Source of the DNA: Prochlorococcus sp. AG-347-I19
GTDB taxonomy: Bacteria > Cyanobacteriota > Cyanobacteriia > PCC-6307 > Cyanobiaceae
Assembly (NCBI GenBank): GCA_003279105.1
Contig: QCBO01000006.1
Coordinates: 1-64,000 of the forward strand
Length of the DNA stretch: 64,000 nucleotides
Direction: 5' to 3'
Shown: in pieces, positions 19,125 through 31,144 of the stretch
Layout: each line of letters starts with the position of its first letter
Numbering within the stretch: the stretch's first letter is position 1
Program-made: the position numbers and the translations under genes
The notes under the pieces: model-generated
What the model was told of the DNA's origin: nothing
The model's input: only the letters and a program-made list of their open reading frames with translations
The model's database searches: none

Positions 19125-20411
19125 ATGAAGATCATAAATAATAAAAAAGAAGCTATTGAAGAATTAAAAAGGATTTCTAATCGAACTAATTCAGATAACA
19201 ACAATAAGATAAACACATTAGTTGAAGAAATTCTTCAAGAGGTTAAAATTTCTGGAGATTTAGCAGTAGAAAAATATACAAAAAAATTTGATGGTTTCGA
19301 CCCCGACCCTATGCAAGTGAGTGCGGATCAAATAAAAAATGCATGGGATGAAATTGATGATAATTTGAAGCACTCACTTGTGGTAGCTCATAAAAGAATT
19401 CAAAAATTCCATGAAAAAGAAATTCCTCAATCTTTCACTATAAAAGGTGAATATGGTGATACCGTCCAAAGAAGATGGAGACCAGTTAAAAAGGCAGGTA
19501 TTTATATTCCTGGAGGTAGAGCGGCTTATCCAAGTACAGTATTGATGAATGCTATACCTGCAAAAGTAGCAGGAGTAGAAGAAGTTATAATGGTATCTCC
19601 TGGGAATCAAAAAGGGGAAATAAACAAAACAGTTTTAGCTGCAGCTTACTTATCAGGGATCAATAAAATATATAGAATTGGAGGAGCTCAAGCAATTGGT
19701 GCTTTAGCATTTGGCACAAATCAAATCAATAAAGTTGATGTTATTTCAGGTCCAGGGAATATATATGTTACAACTGCGAAAAAACTCATTTATGGCTCTA
19801 CAGGGATTGATTCTTTAGCTGGTCCAAGTGAAATATTAATCATTGCAGATGAAACAGCTCAAACCACTCATATAGCATCTGATCTACTAGCGCAAGCAGA
19901 ACATGATCCTTTAGCTTCATCGATACTTCTAACTACATCAAAGAACCGAGCGAAAGAAGTTTTAGAAGAACTTTATAAAAAAATAGATAATCATCCAAGA
20001 AAAGAAATTTGCATGGAATCAATAGAAAATTGGGGCTTAATTGTGATTTGTGAGAATTACGAATCATGCATTGAACTAAGCAATAACTTTGCCCCTGAAC
20101 ACCTAGAAATTCTTACTGTAGATTCAAATAAAATTCTTGCAGGTATAGAGAATGCAGGAGCGGTATTTTTAGGAAAATGGACTCCAGAAGCTGTTGGAGA
20201 TTATCTTGCCGGACCAAATCATACTTTACCCACGTCAGGGAATTCTAGATTTAGCGGTTCTTTGGGGGTTGAAACTTTTATGAAAAATACTTCAATAATA
20301 GAATTTAATGAAGAAAGTTTAAAAGTTAATAGCCTTGATATTATTAATCTTGCAAAAAGTGAAGGCTTACATAGCCACGCTAACTCTGTACAAATAAGAT
20401 TTGAAGATTAG
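19125..20411 (+). CDS. hisD: Histidinol dehydrogenase
   Basis: HisD oxidises L-histidinol to L-histidine in two NAD-dependent steps. The 428-residue product has [72 protein letters not shown] and FAPEHLEI, which are the family's zinc, NAD and catalytic segments. Length is standard. It stands apart from other his genes. Its last 4 bases overlap the end of the convergent rpiA. Confidence 0.97.
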   Translation: MKIINNKKEAIEELKRISNRTNSDNNNKINTLVEEILQEVKISGDLAVEKYTKKFDGFDPDPMQVSADQIKNAWDEIDDNLKHSLVVAHKRIQKFHEKEIPQSFTIKGEYGDTVQRRWRPVKKAGIYIPGGRAAYPSTVLMNAIPAKVAGVEEVIMVSPGNQKGEINKTVLAAAYLSGINKIYRIGGAQAIGALAFGTNQINKVDVISGPGNIYVTTAKKLIYGSTGIDSLAGPSEILIIADETAQTTHIASDLLAQAEHDPLASSILLTTSKNRAKEVLEELYKKIDNHPRKEICMESIENWGLIVICENYESCIELSNNFAPEHLEILTVDSNKILAGIENAGAVFLGKWTPEAVGDYLAGPNHTLPTSGNSRFSGSLGVETFMKNTSIIEFNEESLKVNSLDIINLAKSEGLHSHANSVQIRFED

Positions 20412-21121
20412 CTAACTCTTGAGGGTGAGTAAACCACTGGAAGGTCGTCCTCAATTTTACCAACTAATACTTTGTCTGTAAGATCAACGAACAATCCATT
20501 TTCTAATACTCCTGGAATATTATTAATATTCATTTCAATGTCTTTTGGATTCTTAATGCCATCATTAAATAATACATCAAGTATGAGGTTGCCTTGGTCA
20601 GTAACGACTGGGCCAGCTTTTTTAGTAGCCATTCTTAAAGAAGAATTACCATTCATTTCTGAAATAACTTCCTGAACTTGCTTCCAAGCATTTGGAAGAA
20701 CTTCTACAGGTAAAGGGAAAGATTGATTTAAATTTTGTACCAATTTAGTTTCATCAACAACAATCAAAAATTGATTAGCTTTAGATGCCACTAACTTTTC
20801 TCTAACATGACATGCTCCTCCTCCTTTTATTAACTGAAATCCTGGATCAACTTCATCTGCTCCATCAATAGCTAAATCAATTTCAGATAGAGAGGCTAAA
20901 TCGATGAGCGGGATATCTAGTTCAAGCGCTAAAACTTCTGATTGAAAAGAAGTTGCAACACCTCTTATATTTTGGAGTTTTCCAGAACGTATTTCATCCG
21001 AAAGGCTTTTTATCATTAACGCAGCTGTAGATCCAGACCCTAATCCAAGAATCATGTCACTTTTCACTTCCTTTATTGCTGCATCAGCAACAACTTGTTT
21101 CATTTGAGTTTGTGAATCCAA
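20408..21121 (-). CDS. rpiA: Ribose-5-phosphate isomerase A
   Basis: RpiA interconverts ribose-5-phosphate and ribulose-5-phosphate in the Calvin and pentose-phosphate cycles. The 237-residue product has [22 protein letters not shown] and [16 protein letters not shown], which carry the substrate-binding loop and catalytic acid region. The start at 21121 is TTG, with a purine-rich AGAGAAAAAG upstream. An in-frame ATG six codons later (MKQVVADAA, at 21103) is an alternative. It converges with hisD. Confidence 0.95.
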   Translation of the reverse strand: MDSQTQMKQVVADAAIKEVKSDMILGLGSGSTAALMIKSLSDEIRSGKLQNIRGVATSFQSEVLALELDIPLIDLASLSEIDLAIDGADEVDPGFQLIKGGGACHVREKLVASKANQFLIVVDETKLVQNLNQSFPLPVEVLPNAWKQVQEVISEMNGNSSLRMATKKAGPVVTDQGNLILDVLFNDGIKNPKDIEMNINNIPGVLENGLFVDLTDKVLVGKIEDDLPVVYSPSRVS

Positions 21122-21168
21122 AATCTTTTTCTCTGATTGTTATAGATTATTAAATTTCAATGGGTGAT

Positions 21169-22299
<1,131 letters not shown>

Positions 22300-22458
22300 T
22301 TAGTTAATAGTTTTTGGCTTTATTTGGTAAATCTAATTGAAGAAAAAGATTATTGTTGTTTTTTTGTTTACATGCATAAAATACAAATTTTTAAATTTTT
22401 CTATAGAAAAAACTTATTTATGTGTGAAAATAAAATTTAAATAAATTTATCAATAAAT

Positions 22459-22926
22459 TTGAATCAAGAAAACAAAAATATACTAAAAGCTCTATTAGAA
22501 AAAGTTGCTAATGAACGGAATTTAGAAATCTACGATTTAAATATACAAACTAATCAAAGTCCAATAGTTATTAAAATAACTATACGAAAAACTAATGGAG
22601 ATGATATTTCCTTAGATGATTGTACGCTATTTAATACCCCAGCATCTGACGAAATAGAAAAATCAAATCTTTTAAATTGTTCATATGTGTTAGAAATTAG
22701 TAGTCAAGGGGTCAGTGATGAATTAACCTCAGAAAGAGACTTCAAAACTTTTAAGGGTTTTCCAGTTAATGTTGAGTTAAACCAAAAGAATTCAAAAATA
22801 AAATTCCTTAATGGTTTACTTTATGAAAAGTCTAATGATTATTTAGCCATTAACATTAGAGGTAAGATAAAGAAAATCCCTTTAGATGAAGTATTAAAAA
22901 TTAGTCTTTGTACCTTAAAAGATTAA
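22459..22926 (+). CDS. rimP: Ribosome maturation factor RimP
   Basis: RimP assists 30S subunit assembly. The 155-residue protein fits in length and position: [37 protein letters not shown], and [20 protein letters not shown], where the family normally has LEVSSPGLDRPL. The start is TTG (MNQENKN); upstream in-frame codons give no ATG before a stop. It is 36 bp upstream of nusA, the usual rimP-nusA-ylxR-infB order. Confidence 0.9.
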   Translation: MNQENKNILKALLEKVANERNLEIYDLNIQTNQSPIVIKITIRKTNGDDISLDDCTLFNTPASDEIEKSNLLNCSYVLEISSQGVSDELTSERDFKTFKGFPVNVELNQKNSKIKFLNGLLYEKSNDYLAINIRGKIKKIPLDEVLKISLCTLKD

Positions 22927-22962
22927 TCATTATTCACCCATTATTCAATTTTCCCATCATAG

Positions 22963-24366
22963 ATGGCATTAGTTATTCTCCCAGGTTTAAACAATCTTAT
23001 TGAAGATATTAGTGAGGAAAAAAAGTTACCTCCTAACATCGTTGAAGCAGCCTTGCGCGAAGCTTTATTAAAGGGATACGAAAAATATAGAAGAACTTTT
23101 TACATTGGGGTTAACGAAGATCCATTTGATGAAGAATACTTTAATAATTTTGATGTTGGACTAGATCTAGATGAAGAAGGTTATAGGATCTTATCAAGTA
23201 AAATAATTGTAGAAGAAGTTGAAAGCGAAGATCATCAAATATCTTTAGTAGAAGTTAAACAAGTAGCTGATGATGCTCAAGTAGGTGACACGGTTGTTTT
23301 AGACGTTACTCCAGAAAAGGAAGATTTTGGACGAATGGCTGCTTCCACAACAAAGCAAGTTTTAGCCCAAAAATTAAGAGATCAACAAAGAAAAATGATC
23401 CAAGAAGAATTTGCAGATTTGGAAGATCCTGTTTTAACTGCAAGAGTTATAAGGTTTGAAAGACAATCAGTAATAATGGGAGTTAGTTCGGGTATTGGTA
23501 GACCTGAAGTAGAGGCCGAACTTCCTAAAAGAGATCAATTGCCAAATGACAATTATAGAGCAAATGCAACTTTCAAAGTATTCTTGAAAGAAGTAAGTGA
23601 GATAGCCAGAAAAGGACCACAACTTTTTGTAAGCAGAGCAAATGCTGGATTAGTCGTTTATTTATTTGAAAATGAAGTACCGGAAATTCAAGAAGGCACA
23701 GTAAAAATTGTTGCTGTTTCAAGAGAAGCGAATCCTCCCTCAAGAGCTGTTGGGCCAAGGACAAAAGTAGCTGTTGATAGCGTTGAACAAGAAGTTGACC
23801 CTGTAGGTGCTTGTATTGGAGCGAGAGGGGCAAGAATCCAACAAGTTGTAAATGAATTAAGAGGAGAAAAAATTGATGTTATTAAATGGTCATCTGACCC
23901 AATTCAATATATTTTAAATTCCTTAAGTCCTGCGAAAGTCGATCTCGTGAGACTTGTAGATCCAGAAGGTCAACACGCGCATGTATTAGTTCCTCCCGAT
24001 CAATTAAGTCTCGCAATAGGTAGAGAAGGACAAAATGTAAGACTCGCAGCAAGATTAACTGGTTGGAAGATTGATGTTAAAAACTCACATGAATACGATC
24101 AGGAAGCAGAAGATGCCGCGGTCTCTGAATTAATCATTCAAAGGGAAGATGAAGAGAATCTTCAGCGAGAAGCTGAGCTTAGATTAGAAGCAGAGCAAGC
24201 TGAGCGTGCTGCGGAAGATGCGAGATTAAGAGAGCTTTATCCCCTTCCTGAAGATGATGATGAATATGGACAAGAATTATATGAAGAAGAGCACTTTTCA
24301 GATAGTGATCAATTAGAGACTGTTCAAGATGGTGAAATTTCCACCAAAGAGGAGAGAAAACGGTGA
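22963..24366 (+). CDS. nusA: Transcription termination/antitermination factor NusA
   Basis: NusA binds RNA polymerase and nascent RNA to modulate pausing, termination and antitermination. The 467-residue product has the N-terminal polymerase-binding domain (about 1-120), an S1 domain (about 135-205), and tandem KH domains with [18 protein letters not shown] and [17 protein letters not shown] charged C-terminal tail rich in Glu and Asp (about 385-467) replaces the acidic repeats of proteobacteria. Its stop overlaps the ylxR start (GTGA). Confidence 0.96.
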   Translation: MALVILPGLNNLIEDISEEKKLPPNIVEAALREALLKGYEKYRRTFYIGVNEDPFDEEYFNNFDVGLDLDEEGYRILSSKIIVEEVESEDHQISLVEVKQVADDAQVGDTVVLDVTPEKEDFGRMAASTTKQVLAQKLRDQQRKMIQEEFADLEDPVLTARVIRFERQSVIMGVSSGIGRPEVEAELPKRDQLPNDNYRANATFKVFLKEVSEIARKGPQLFVSRANAGLVVYLFENEVPEIQEGTVKIVAVSREANPPSRAVGPRTKVAVDSVEQEVDPVGACIGARGARIQQVVNELRGEKIDVIKWSSDPIQYILNSLSPAKVDLVRLVDPEGQHAHVLVPPDQLSLAIGREGQNVRLAARLTGWKIDVKNSHEYDQEAEDAAVSELIIQREDEENLQREAELRLEAEQAERAAEDARLRELYPLPEDDDEYGQELYEEEHFSDSDQLETVQDGEISTKEERKR

Positions 24367-24644
24367 TACGACAAACCCCTGTTTTGCGTATATGCATTTC
24401 ATGTAGAAAAACATATGACAGGAAAAATCTTATAAAGATTACTAAAGATCATAAGGAAGGTATTATGTTTCAAAAGGGTATGGGGCGATCAGCCTACATT
24501 TGCAAGTCAAAAAATTGTTACTCAGATTCTAAGATCAAAAAAAAGCTTCAAAAAGCTTTAAAAACATCTTTAGAATCCAATTTTATTGATATTTTTGAAA
24601 AAGAAATCACAAGCTACAATGACTATCCCATTAAGGGAATATAA
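24363..24644 (+). CDS. ylxR: YlxR family RNA-binding protein (DUF448)
   Basis: The 93-residue basic protein starts with GTG overlapping the nusA TGA. It contains LRICISCRKTYDRKNLIKI and GMGRSAYICKSKNCYSDSKI, matching the YlxR/DUF448 pattern of RxCxxCR and GRGAYLC. YlxR proteins lie in the nusA-infB operon and are thought to bind RNA or nucleoid components; recent proposals link some to RNase P. Its role here is inferred from family and position. Confidence 0.9.
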   Translation: MIRQTPVLRICISCRKTYDRKNLIKITKDHKEGIMFQKGMGRSAYICKSKNCYSDSKIKKKLQKALKTSLESNFIDIFEKEITSYNDYPIKGI

Positions 24645-24692
24645 TTAAATTAAATCCTCTTTAATTTCCAAAAAGAGTACAAATCAGATTAA

Positions 24693-27600
24693 ATGACTAT
24701 CAGCGATAAAATCAGAATTTATGAACTTTCCAGAGACTTAAATCTGGAAAATAAAGATATATTGGATGCTGCTCAAAAACTTTCAATTTCAGTAAAAAGC
24801 CATAGCAGTTCAATTAGTGTAGAAGAAGCAAAAAAAATAAAAAATCTTATTAATAAAAAAAATTCAGATAAAAAAATTCTTTCTATCAAGAAACCTTTAA
24901 CTAAAAAAGATAATTACAAACAAAATAAAGAAAATGAATCTCCTGTTATCTCTTCAATAAATGGGAAACCTCCTAAAGATAATTCAAACAAAAAGCCATT
25001 GTTGATGAAACCTCTTAATAAACCTGATACTCAAAAAATAACTTCAAATAAACCTGTAAATCTTAATAAACCCACTATTGCCAACAGTTCACAATCTCAA
25101 GCAAATCTTACAAATCATAATATAGATGTTAAAACTTCACAAAATCTCAAAAATGATAAAAAAACTTTCCGCAATAACACAACCCCACCTATTAAAAGTC
25201 CGTCTAAACCTCCTATTCAACTAATTGCTAAACCTAAAAATAACAATGTTGAACCTAATATATCTTCCCAAAACCTCTCTAGTAAAGGGGAGGGGAGAAA
25301 AATATCAAACACACCTGACCAAAATACGAACAAATCTAAAACTAAAAATATTAATAATATAATCCCCCCACCTGAGCTCGTTGGTGCTCCAATAAGAAGA
25401 GAAAGAACCAATCAGCAAAATAATAAGCATAATATTTCTTCTAAACAAACTCTCCCCAACAGATCTGGTACGCCTAATAGACCTGGAATGCCCAATAGGC
25501 CAGGGTTAAGAAACAAACCATCAGATCAAGGCAGACCTGGATCTTTCAATAAACAAGCAAATACAAGTAGGTACGGTACTTCCAACAGACCTGGAATGCC
25601 TAATAGGCCAGGGTCTAAATTCAATGGTCAAAAGACATCTGGGATTAGAAAGCCAGTATCACCTAATGAACTCTTACAACTTCAAAAAAGTAACAAATCT
25701 GATAGTGACAAACAAGTTAAAAAGAATAACGAAGAACATAAGATTGAGACAACGAAACAGAAAGTAAAATCTCCAAATACTCGTCCAAATACTCCCCCTA
25801 ATTCAAAAAAACCACCCCATAGAACATTTTCAAATAATTCTAAAAAAACTGGAAAGACAGACTGGGACGATAGCGCAAAACTTGAAGCATTAAGAAGCAA
25901 AAATCCCCAAAAACAAAGACAGAAAGTTCATATAATTGGCGAGAATGATGATTCATTAACATCTGAAACTAGTGGATATTCAGGCGAAAAAATTTCAATT
26001 TTATCAGCTAGTTTGGCGCGTCCAAAAAAAGAAAAGTCTGATGAATCCAAATCTCAAAAAAATATAAAACAATTTAAAAAGAAGAAAAAAGAGACTACTA
26101 GGCAAAGACAGAAAAGAAGAGCTATGGAGTTAAAGGCTGCCAAAGAAGCCAAGCAAGTAAGACCTGAAATGATAATCGTGCCCGAAGATAATTTAACAGT
26201 TCAACAATTAGCTGATAAATTAAGTCTTGAAAGTTCCGAAATAATCAAATCTCTTTTTTTTAAAGGAATAACTGCAACTGTTACTCAATCACTTGACTTG
26301 GCAACTATTGAAACAGTAGCAGAAGAATTTGGCGTACCTGTTTTGCAAGATGATATCCAAGAAGCTGCTGAGAAAACAGTTGATATGATTGAATCTGAAG
26401 ATATTGATAAGTTAATAAGAAGACCACCTGTCATTACTGTGATGGGTCATGTAGATCATGGGAAAACAAGTCTTTTAGACTCTATCAGAGAATCAAGAGT
26501 AGCTTCGGGGGAAGCAGGGGGCATCACTCAACATATAGGAGCTTATCAAGTTGAATTTGAACATGAATCTCAAAAGAGAAAGTTAACCTTTCTTGATACC
26601 CCTGGTCATGAAGCCTTTACTGCAATGAGAGCAAGGGGTACAAAGGTTACAGATGTAGCAGTTCTTGTAGTTGCAGCAGATGATGGTTGCAGACCTCAAA
26701 CACTAGAAGCTATAAGTCATGCGAGAGCCGCAAAAGTACCAATTGTTGTTGCAATAAACAAGATTGACAAAGAAGGGGCATCTCCAGACAAAGTAAAGCA
26801 GGAACTATCAGAAAAAGATTTAATTGCTGAAGATTGGGGAGGAGATACAGTGATGGTTCCAGTAAGTGCTATCAAAAAGCAAAATATTGATAAATTACTT
26901 GAAATGATTTTATTAGTTTCAGAGGTAGAAGATCTACAAGCTAACCCTGATAGATTTGCAAAAGGTACTGTTATTGAAGCCCACCTAGACAAAGCCAAAG
27001 GGCCTGTGGCTACTTTGTTAGTACAGAATGGGACCTTGAAATCTGGAGACGTTTTAGCTGCAGGTTCAGTCCTTGGAAAAATTAGAGCAATGGTTGATGA
27101 ACATGGTAATAGAATCAAAGAAGCAGGACCATCATTCCCAGTGGAAGCGCTAGGGTTCAGTGAAGTACCCACTGCAGGAGATGAATTTGAAGTCTACTCT
27201 GATGAAAAAGCTGCTCGAGCCATTGTGGGAGAAAGGGCAACAGATGCTAGAGCCACAAAATTAGCTCAGCAAATGGCCTCAAGAAGAGTCAGCTTATCAT
27301 CATTATCAACTCAAGCAAATGATGGAGAACTAAAGGAGTTAAACTTAATTCTCAAAGCTGATGTTCAAGGTAGTGTTGAAGCGATATTAGGATCACTAGA
27401 ACAATTGCCAAAAAATGAAGTTCAAGTCAGAGTTCTACTTTCTGCCCCTGGAGAAATAACTGAGACAGATATTGATCTCGCTGCTGCATCAGGGTCAGTA
27501 ATCGTTGGGTTTAACACCTCATTGGCTTCTGGTGCGAAGAGAGCAGCTGATGCTAATGACGTTGACATAAGAGAATATGAAGTAATCTATAAACTCTTAG

Positions 27601-27947
27601 AAGATATTCAGTTGGCCATGGAAGGGCTACTTGAACCCGATCTTGTCGAAGAATCATTAGGGCAAGCTGAAGTTAGAGCAACTTTCGCAGTCGGTAAAGG
27701 TGCTATTGCGGGCTGTTATATACAAACTGGCAAATTACAAAGGAATTGTTCGCTGAGAGTTATTAGATCAGAGAAAGTAATATTTGAGGGTAATTTAGAC
27801 TCTCTAAAAAGAGCTAAAGATGATGTAAAAGAAGTAAATACGGGTTTTGAATGTGGAGTTGGCTGCGATAAATTCTCTTCATGGATTGAAGGAGATGTAA
27901 TCGAAGCATTCAAATTTGTCACCAAAAAGAGGACCTTATCACAATAA
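24693..27947 (+). CDS. infB: Translation initiation factor IF-2
   Basis: IF-2 is the GTPase that positions fMet-tRNA on the 30S subunit. The 1084-residue protein has a very long Lys/Asn/Pro/Ser-rich N-terminal region (about 1-500) that looks disordered and contains [10 protein letters not shown] repeats. An IF2-N domain follows near 500-560, and a G domain starts at GHVDHGKT (residues 585-592) with DTPGHE and NKID. The C-terminal beta-barrel domains end at the stop. The long N-terminus is typical of cyanobacterial IF-2. It is the last gene of the rimP operon, converging with a DUF3493 gene. Confidence 0.97.
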   Translation: MTISDKIRIYELSRDLNLENKDILDAAQKLSISVKSHSSSISVEEAKKIKNLINKKNSDKKILSIKKPLTKKDNYKQNKENESPVISSINGKPPKDNSNKKPLLMKPLNKPDTQKITSNKPVNLNKPTIANSSQSQANLTNHNIDVKTSQNLKNDKKTFRNNTTPPIKSPSKPPIQLIAKPKNNNVEPNISSQNLSSKGEGRKISNTPDQNTNKSKTKNINNIIPPPELVGAPIRRERTNQQNNKHNISSKQTLPNRSGTPNRPGMPNRPGLRNKPSDQGRPGSFNKQANTSRYGTSNRPGMPNRPGSKFNGQKTSGIRKPVSPNELLQLQKSNKSDSDKQVKKNNEEHKIETTKQKVKSPNTRPNTPPNSKKPPHRTFSNNSKKTGKTDWDDSAKLEALRSKNPQKQRQKVHIIGENDDSLTSETSGYSGEKISILSASLARPKKEKSDESKSQKNIKQFKKKKKETTRQRQKRRAMELKAAKEAKQVRPEMIIVPEDNLTVQQLADKLSLESSEIIKSLFFKGITATVTQSLDLATIETVAEEFGVPVLQDDIQEAAEKTVDMIESEDIDKLIRRPPVITVMGHVDHGKTSLLDSIRESRVASGEAGGITQHIGAYQVEFEHESQKRKLTFLDTPGHEAFTAMRARGTKVTDVAVLVVAADDGCRPQTLEAISHARAAKVPIVVAINKIDKEGASPDKVKQELSEKDLIAEDWGGDTVMVPVSAIKKQNIDKLLEMILLVSEVEDLQANPDRFAKGTVIEAHLDKAKGPVATLLVQNGTLKSGDVLAAGSVLGKIRAMVDEHGNRIKEAGPSFPVEALGFSEVPTAGDEFEVYSDEKAARAIVGERATDARATKLAQQMASRRVSLSSLSTQANDGELKELNLILKADVQGSVEAILGSLEQLPKNEVQVRVLLSAPGEITETDIDLAAASGSVIVGFNTSLASGAKRAADANDVDIREYEVIYKLLEDIQLAMEGLLEPDLVEESLGQAEVRATFAVGKGAIAGCYIQTGKLQRNCSLRVIRSEKVIFEGNLDSLKRAKDDVKEVNTGFECGVGCDKFSSWIEGDVIEAFKFVTKKRTLSQ
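25476..25613 (+). repeat. Direct 30-bp repeat pair inside infB
   Basis: Positions 25476-25505 and 25584-25613 are near-identical 30-bp copies with two silent-type differences, both encoding [10 protein letters not shown]. They lie in the disordered N-terminal region of IF-2, among further PNR/RPG units. This is protein-level repetition arising from local duplication rather than a mobile or regulatory element. Confidence 0.8.
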
Positions 27948-27960
27948 TTTAACATCTAGC

Positions 27961-28200
27961 TTATAAATCTTTATTTCTGTCAAAAAATAATAAAGTTGGA
28001 AATATTACACAAGCACCCAACTGTATGAAAAGGTTATTTTGCTGTAATTCATTTCCGCTTGCAATTCTAGAAAGCATTATTATAAGTCCCAAAAATGCAG
28101 AACCGCTAAAAGCTATCCACAATATTCTTCTCAATCCCTTGAAAGGAGCTTGGGATTCCTTTAATAATTTCTTTTTCAATTCAGGATCTATTTTTGACAT
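27961..28200 (-). CDS. DUF3493 small membrane protein
   Basis: Starting at the ATG at 28198-28200 gives 79 residues (MSKIDPELKKKLLKESQAP). A start four codons upstream is also in frame. Two hydrophobic segments at about residues 24-43 and 52-71 predict two membrane helices. The PFKGLRRILWIAFSGSAFLG segment is characteristic of DUF3493, a cyanobacterial and plant family. Some plant relatives are linked to photosystem assembly; no role is shown here. It converges with infB, with 13 bp between the stops. Confidence 0.8.
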   Translation of the reverse strand: MSKIDPELKKKLLKESQAPFKGLRRILWIAFSGSAFLGLIIMLSRIASGNELQQNNLFIQLGACVIFPTLLFFDRNKDL

Positions 28201-28254
28201 AAATTCTTTCAATTATAAAATTAATTCTATATAAAAAATTCAATATTTAATTTG

Positions 28255-28326
28255 GCCGGTATAGCTCAGAGGTAGAGCAACTGTCTCGTAAACAGTAGGT
28301 CATTGGTTCAATTCCAATTATCGGCA
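28255..28326 (+). tRNA. trnT: tRNA-Thr (anticodon CGU)
   Basis: A 72-nt cloverleaf can be drawn. The acceptor stem pairs GCCGGTA with TATCGGC, with discriminator A. The D-arm is AGCTCAGAGGTAGAGC. The anticodon stem ACTGT/ACAGT encloses the loop CTCGTAA, giving anticodon CGT (reads ACG, Thr). The T-arm carries GGTTCAATTCC. CCA is not encoded. It is 24 bp upstream of a glycosyltransferase gene on the same strand. Confidence 0.95.
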
Positions 28327-28350
28327 CTTACAAAGCAAATTAAAATTAAA

Positions 28351-29904
28351 ATGATTAATAAAATTTTAAAATTTAGATATCTTTTAAAATTATTTGTTTT
28401 TATTCCTCTTATATTTTATTTTGGCAAAAGAAGTTATATTGCTTTTGATGAAGGTTTTTATGCACTTCAAGCTAGATGGATATTAGAAAAAGGTAACTGG
28501 ACAATTCCACTTTGGTGGGATGAATATGTTTTAGATAGAACAATAGGATTACAGTTTTTAATAGCAAAGTCACAAGACTTATTTGGAAGAAATAATTTTT
28601 CTGCATATCTACCAACAACAGTGGCTTCAATATTGATGTTATTTACAACATATAAATTACATGAAGAATTATTTAATAATAAACATGCAATTATATCTCC
28701 ACTAATACTTGCTAGTACATATCTATGGTTTGACTACTCACACTTAGGCACTCAAGATATTATTTATTCATGTTTAGTAACTATTGGAGTATTAGCTTTA
28801 GTCAAAATAAAAAATAAAAATAACAAACTCTATATTCTGCTTTTTGGAATTTGGATTGGTTTAGCTTTTATGATGAAAACTTTTTTAGTTTTTGTACCTT
28901 TATTATCACTCCTACCATATATTTTTTTAAAAAAAGATTTTTTATTCATCAAATTCTTTTGGTTAGGACTACTGGTTGGATTTATTCCTTTTTTATTCTG
29001 GATGTTTTCTATAAACCCTTATTTAGACAAAAATATTATTTTTTACTTAGTTGAAAAGTTTAATTTTCTATCAAGTAAAAATACTTTTACAAATCCTTTC
29101 TATTATTATTTCTGGAATGTACCGGTCACATATCTGCCATGGAGTATTTTCGCAATTATTGGAACGGTTTACAATCTCTCTCAAAGTAAAGACATTAAAT
29201 CTATACTTACTTTTTTCCCACTAATTTTAATAGTAATCCTTAGCATTTTCTCTACAAAAACACCCTACTATACCCTCCAAATCTCATCTATTCTTTCATT
29301 AAATTCTTATGTAGGAATAAAATATTTATTCAATTCTTATAGATATAAGAGATTTTTTATATTTATGACTTCAAAATTAATTCCATTATTTATATTTGCT
29401 CTCACTTTCACATATTATTTTTTCTTTAAAGATTTAATTAACTTTAATACAAAGGAAAATACACTTATAGTTATTGGTTTATTATCTTTCGGCTTATCTT
29501 GGTCATTAATAAAACATAAAAATTCATTCAAAGAAATTTTAATAACTCTCATAATTGGGCCTTACCTATTCACTTCATTTATTTTGCAATCAGGTTTATT
29601 CACTGACAGATCTAGAGAACTAAGAGAAAAAATGGAATATGTTTCATCCCTTGATTTAGTAAAAAATCAAACGATCATGGTTGACAAAAAAGGAATCAAC
29701 AATTCTCGATCGCAATCAAAAATCATTAGGATTTCTCTATCAACTCCTAAATTAGGTGAGGGATTAGAAAGTATTAATCAGTTAAAAGAATCTGAATTAG
29801 CATGGTCAACTGACCTTAAAACAATAAAAAATAATGATGATTCTTATGAAGTGGTATACGAAAATGATGTTCTAAATCCATGGAAATTAATATTAAAAAA
29901 GTAA
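28351..29904 (+). CDS. Membrane glycosyltransferase, GT39/ArnT (PMT_2) type
   Basis: From the ATG at 28351 the protein has 517 residues. The longer frame that runs back through tRNA-Thr is an artefact of an in-frame TTG. The first loop has AFDEGFYALQARWILEKG with the DE pair (D33, E34) typical of GT-C enzymes that use polyprenyl-phosphate sugars. About ten hydrophobic helices follow, ending in a soluble C-terminal tail (about 430-517). It probably moves a sugar from a lipid carrier to lipid or protein on the outer face of the membrane. It leads a same-strand run of glycosyltransferase and radical SAM genes. Confidence 0.82.
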   Translation: MINKILKFRYLLKLFVFIPLIFYFGKRSYIAFDEGFYALQARWILEKGNWTIPLWWDEYVLDRTIGLQFLIAKSQDLFGRNNFSAYLPTTVASILMLFTTYKLHEELFNNKHAIISPLILASTYLWFDYSHLGTQDIIYSCLVTIGVLALVKIKNKNNKLYILLFGIWIGLAFMMKTFLVFVPLLSLLPYIFLKKDFLFIKFFWLGLLVGFIPFLFWMFSINPYLDKNIIFYLVEKFNFLSSKNTFTNPFYYYFWNVPVTYLPWSIFAIIGTVYNLSQSKDIKSILTFFPLILIVILSIFSTKTPYYTLQISSILSLNSYVGIKYLFNSYRYKRFFIFMTSKLIPLFIFALTFTYYFFFKDLINFNTKENTLIVIGLLSFGLSWSLIKHKNSFKEILITLIIGPYLFTSFILQSGLFTDRSRELREKMEYVSSLDLVKNQTIMVDKKGINNSRSQSKIIRISLSTPKLGEGLESINQLKESELAWSTDLKTIKNNDDSYEVVYENDVLNPWKLILKK

Positions 29905-29945
29905 ATAATCCATATATAATAAGATGTTGTTTGTAATCTTTAATA

Positions 29946-31037
29946 ATGAGATCTGTTAATAGTTGGAATTTAACTAATAATCAACTTCATCAATTATTCA
30001 AAGATAATAACGAATACATTTCTATTAAAGTACGTGGTAATACGTGGGAGCCAATCACTAGATGGCTAAGATTAGATTCAAGAATTTTTAGAGAGACTAC
30101 TAGCAAAGCAAGAATAACTTTATGCGATATCGAATCTCTAGCAGAAATTTATAATTACAGATCAATTAGATGGAAAGCAAAAAAATTAACTCCTATTCCC
30201 ACTAAGGTAATTCCAGAACCTATTAAAAACATTTTTCGGAAAATACCAATCATAAAACAACTCGCTTATGAACTCGAAATAGTTTTTTATAAATATAGTG
30301 AAAATATTTCTGAACATTTAATATCAATAGTAATTCCTGCAAGAAATGAAGCTGGTAATAAAGAACTTTTAATTACTGCTTTAAATAAATTCAAAAATAT
30401 ACCCAATAAATTAGAAATTATATTTGTTGAAGGTAATAGCAATGATAATACATATGACATTTTGAAAGAATTAAAAGAAACTTTCTCAAATTTCTTCAAG
30501 ATATCTCTTTTAAAACAAACTTCTAAAGGGAAGAAAAATGCAGTGGTGGAGGGATTTAATATTTCTTCAGGTGAGACCCTCGCCATAATTGATAGTGATT
30601 TTACTGTAGATATTGATGACAGTATTTCAGCAATTATGGAATCAACCAAAAATAAAAATATCCTAATTAATTGCGCCCGCACAACTTTTCCAATGGAAAA
30701 AGATGCAATGAGATGGGCAAATTATATAGGAAATAGACTCTTCGCAATTTTTCTATCAATTCTCATAAATAAGCCTGTATCAGATTCACTCTGTGGAACA
30801 AAAGTTTTTTCAAGAAAATTCTTTAACCTTATGAAAAAAAACGGAAGTTGGGATTCCATGTCTGACCCATTTGGAGACTTTACAATAATATTTGAAGCTG
30901 CCAAAAATAACATTAAAATACTAAATTATCCTGTTAGATATTATGCTAGAAAATCTGGAGCACCAAATATATCTAGATGGATAGATGGCTTAAAACTTCT
31001 CAAAGTATGCTTGATTTATATGATTTCTGATATCTGA
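29946..31037 (+). CDS. Family 2 glycosyltransferase with N-terminal extension
   Basis: The 363-residue protein has a GT-A domain beginning LISIVIPARNEAGN near residue 120, with IIFVEGNSNDNTYDIL, KGKKNAVVEGF, a DSD metal motif at residues 216-218, and SLCGTKVFSRKFF. The first ~110 residues (RWLRLDSRIFRE, YRSIRWKAKKLTPIP) are not part of a usual GT2 domain and I do not recognise them. A short C-terminal hydrophobic segment is present. It lies 41 bp after the GT39 gene, so the pair may make and transfer a lipid-linked sugar. The substrate is unknown. Confidence 0.8.
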   Translation: MRSVNSWNLTNNQLHQLFKDNNEYISIKVRGNTWEPITRWLRLDSRIFRETTSKARITLCDIESLAEIYNYRSIRWKAKKLTPIPTKVIPEPIKNIFRKIPIIKQLAYELEIVFYKYSENISEHLISIVIPARNEAGNKELLITALNKFKNIPNKLEIIFVEGNSNDNTYDILKELKETFSNFFKISLLKQTSKGKKNAVVEGFNISSGETLAIIDSDFTVDIDDSISAIMESTKNKNILINCARTTFPMEKDAMRWANYIGNRLFAIFLSILINKPVSDSLCGTKVFSRKFFNLMKKNGSWDSMSDPFGDFTIIFEAAKNNIKILNYPVRYYARKSGAPNISRWIDGLKLLKVCLIYMISDI

Positions 31038-31144
31038 ATTAAATAAAATTTTCGATATTATTTTTCTTAGGATTTTTAATTTCTCCAAATTAGTAATAAA
31101 GTAGTTAGATTCTTAAGAGAAATAAATTCATTAAATTTCATGAT

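Noticed and set aside
26717-27172. Minus-strand open frame of 151 codons inside infB
   Set aside because: It is antisense to the conserved GTPase domain. Its composition follows from the codon use of infB.
28303-28350. Longer start for the GT39 protein inside tRNA-Thr
   Set aside because: The extension uses a TTG within the tRNA T-arm. The ATG at 28351 gives a natural N-terminus before the first membrane helix.
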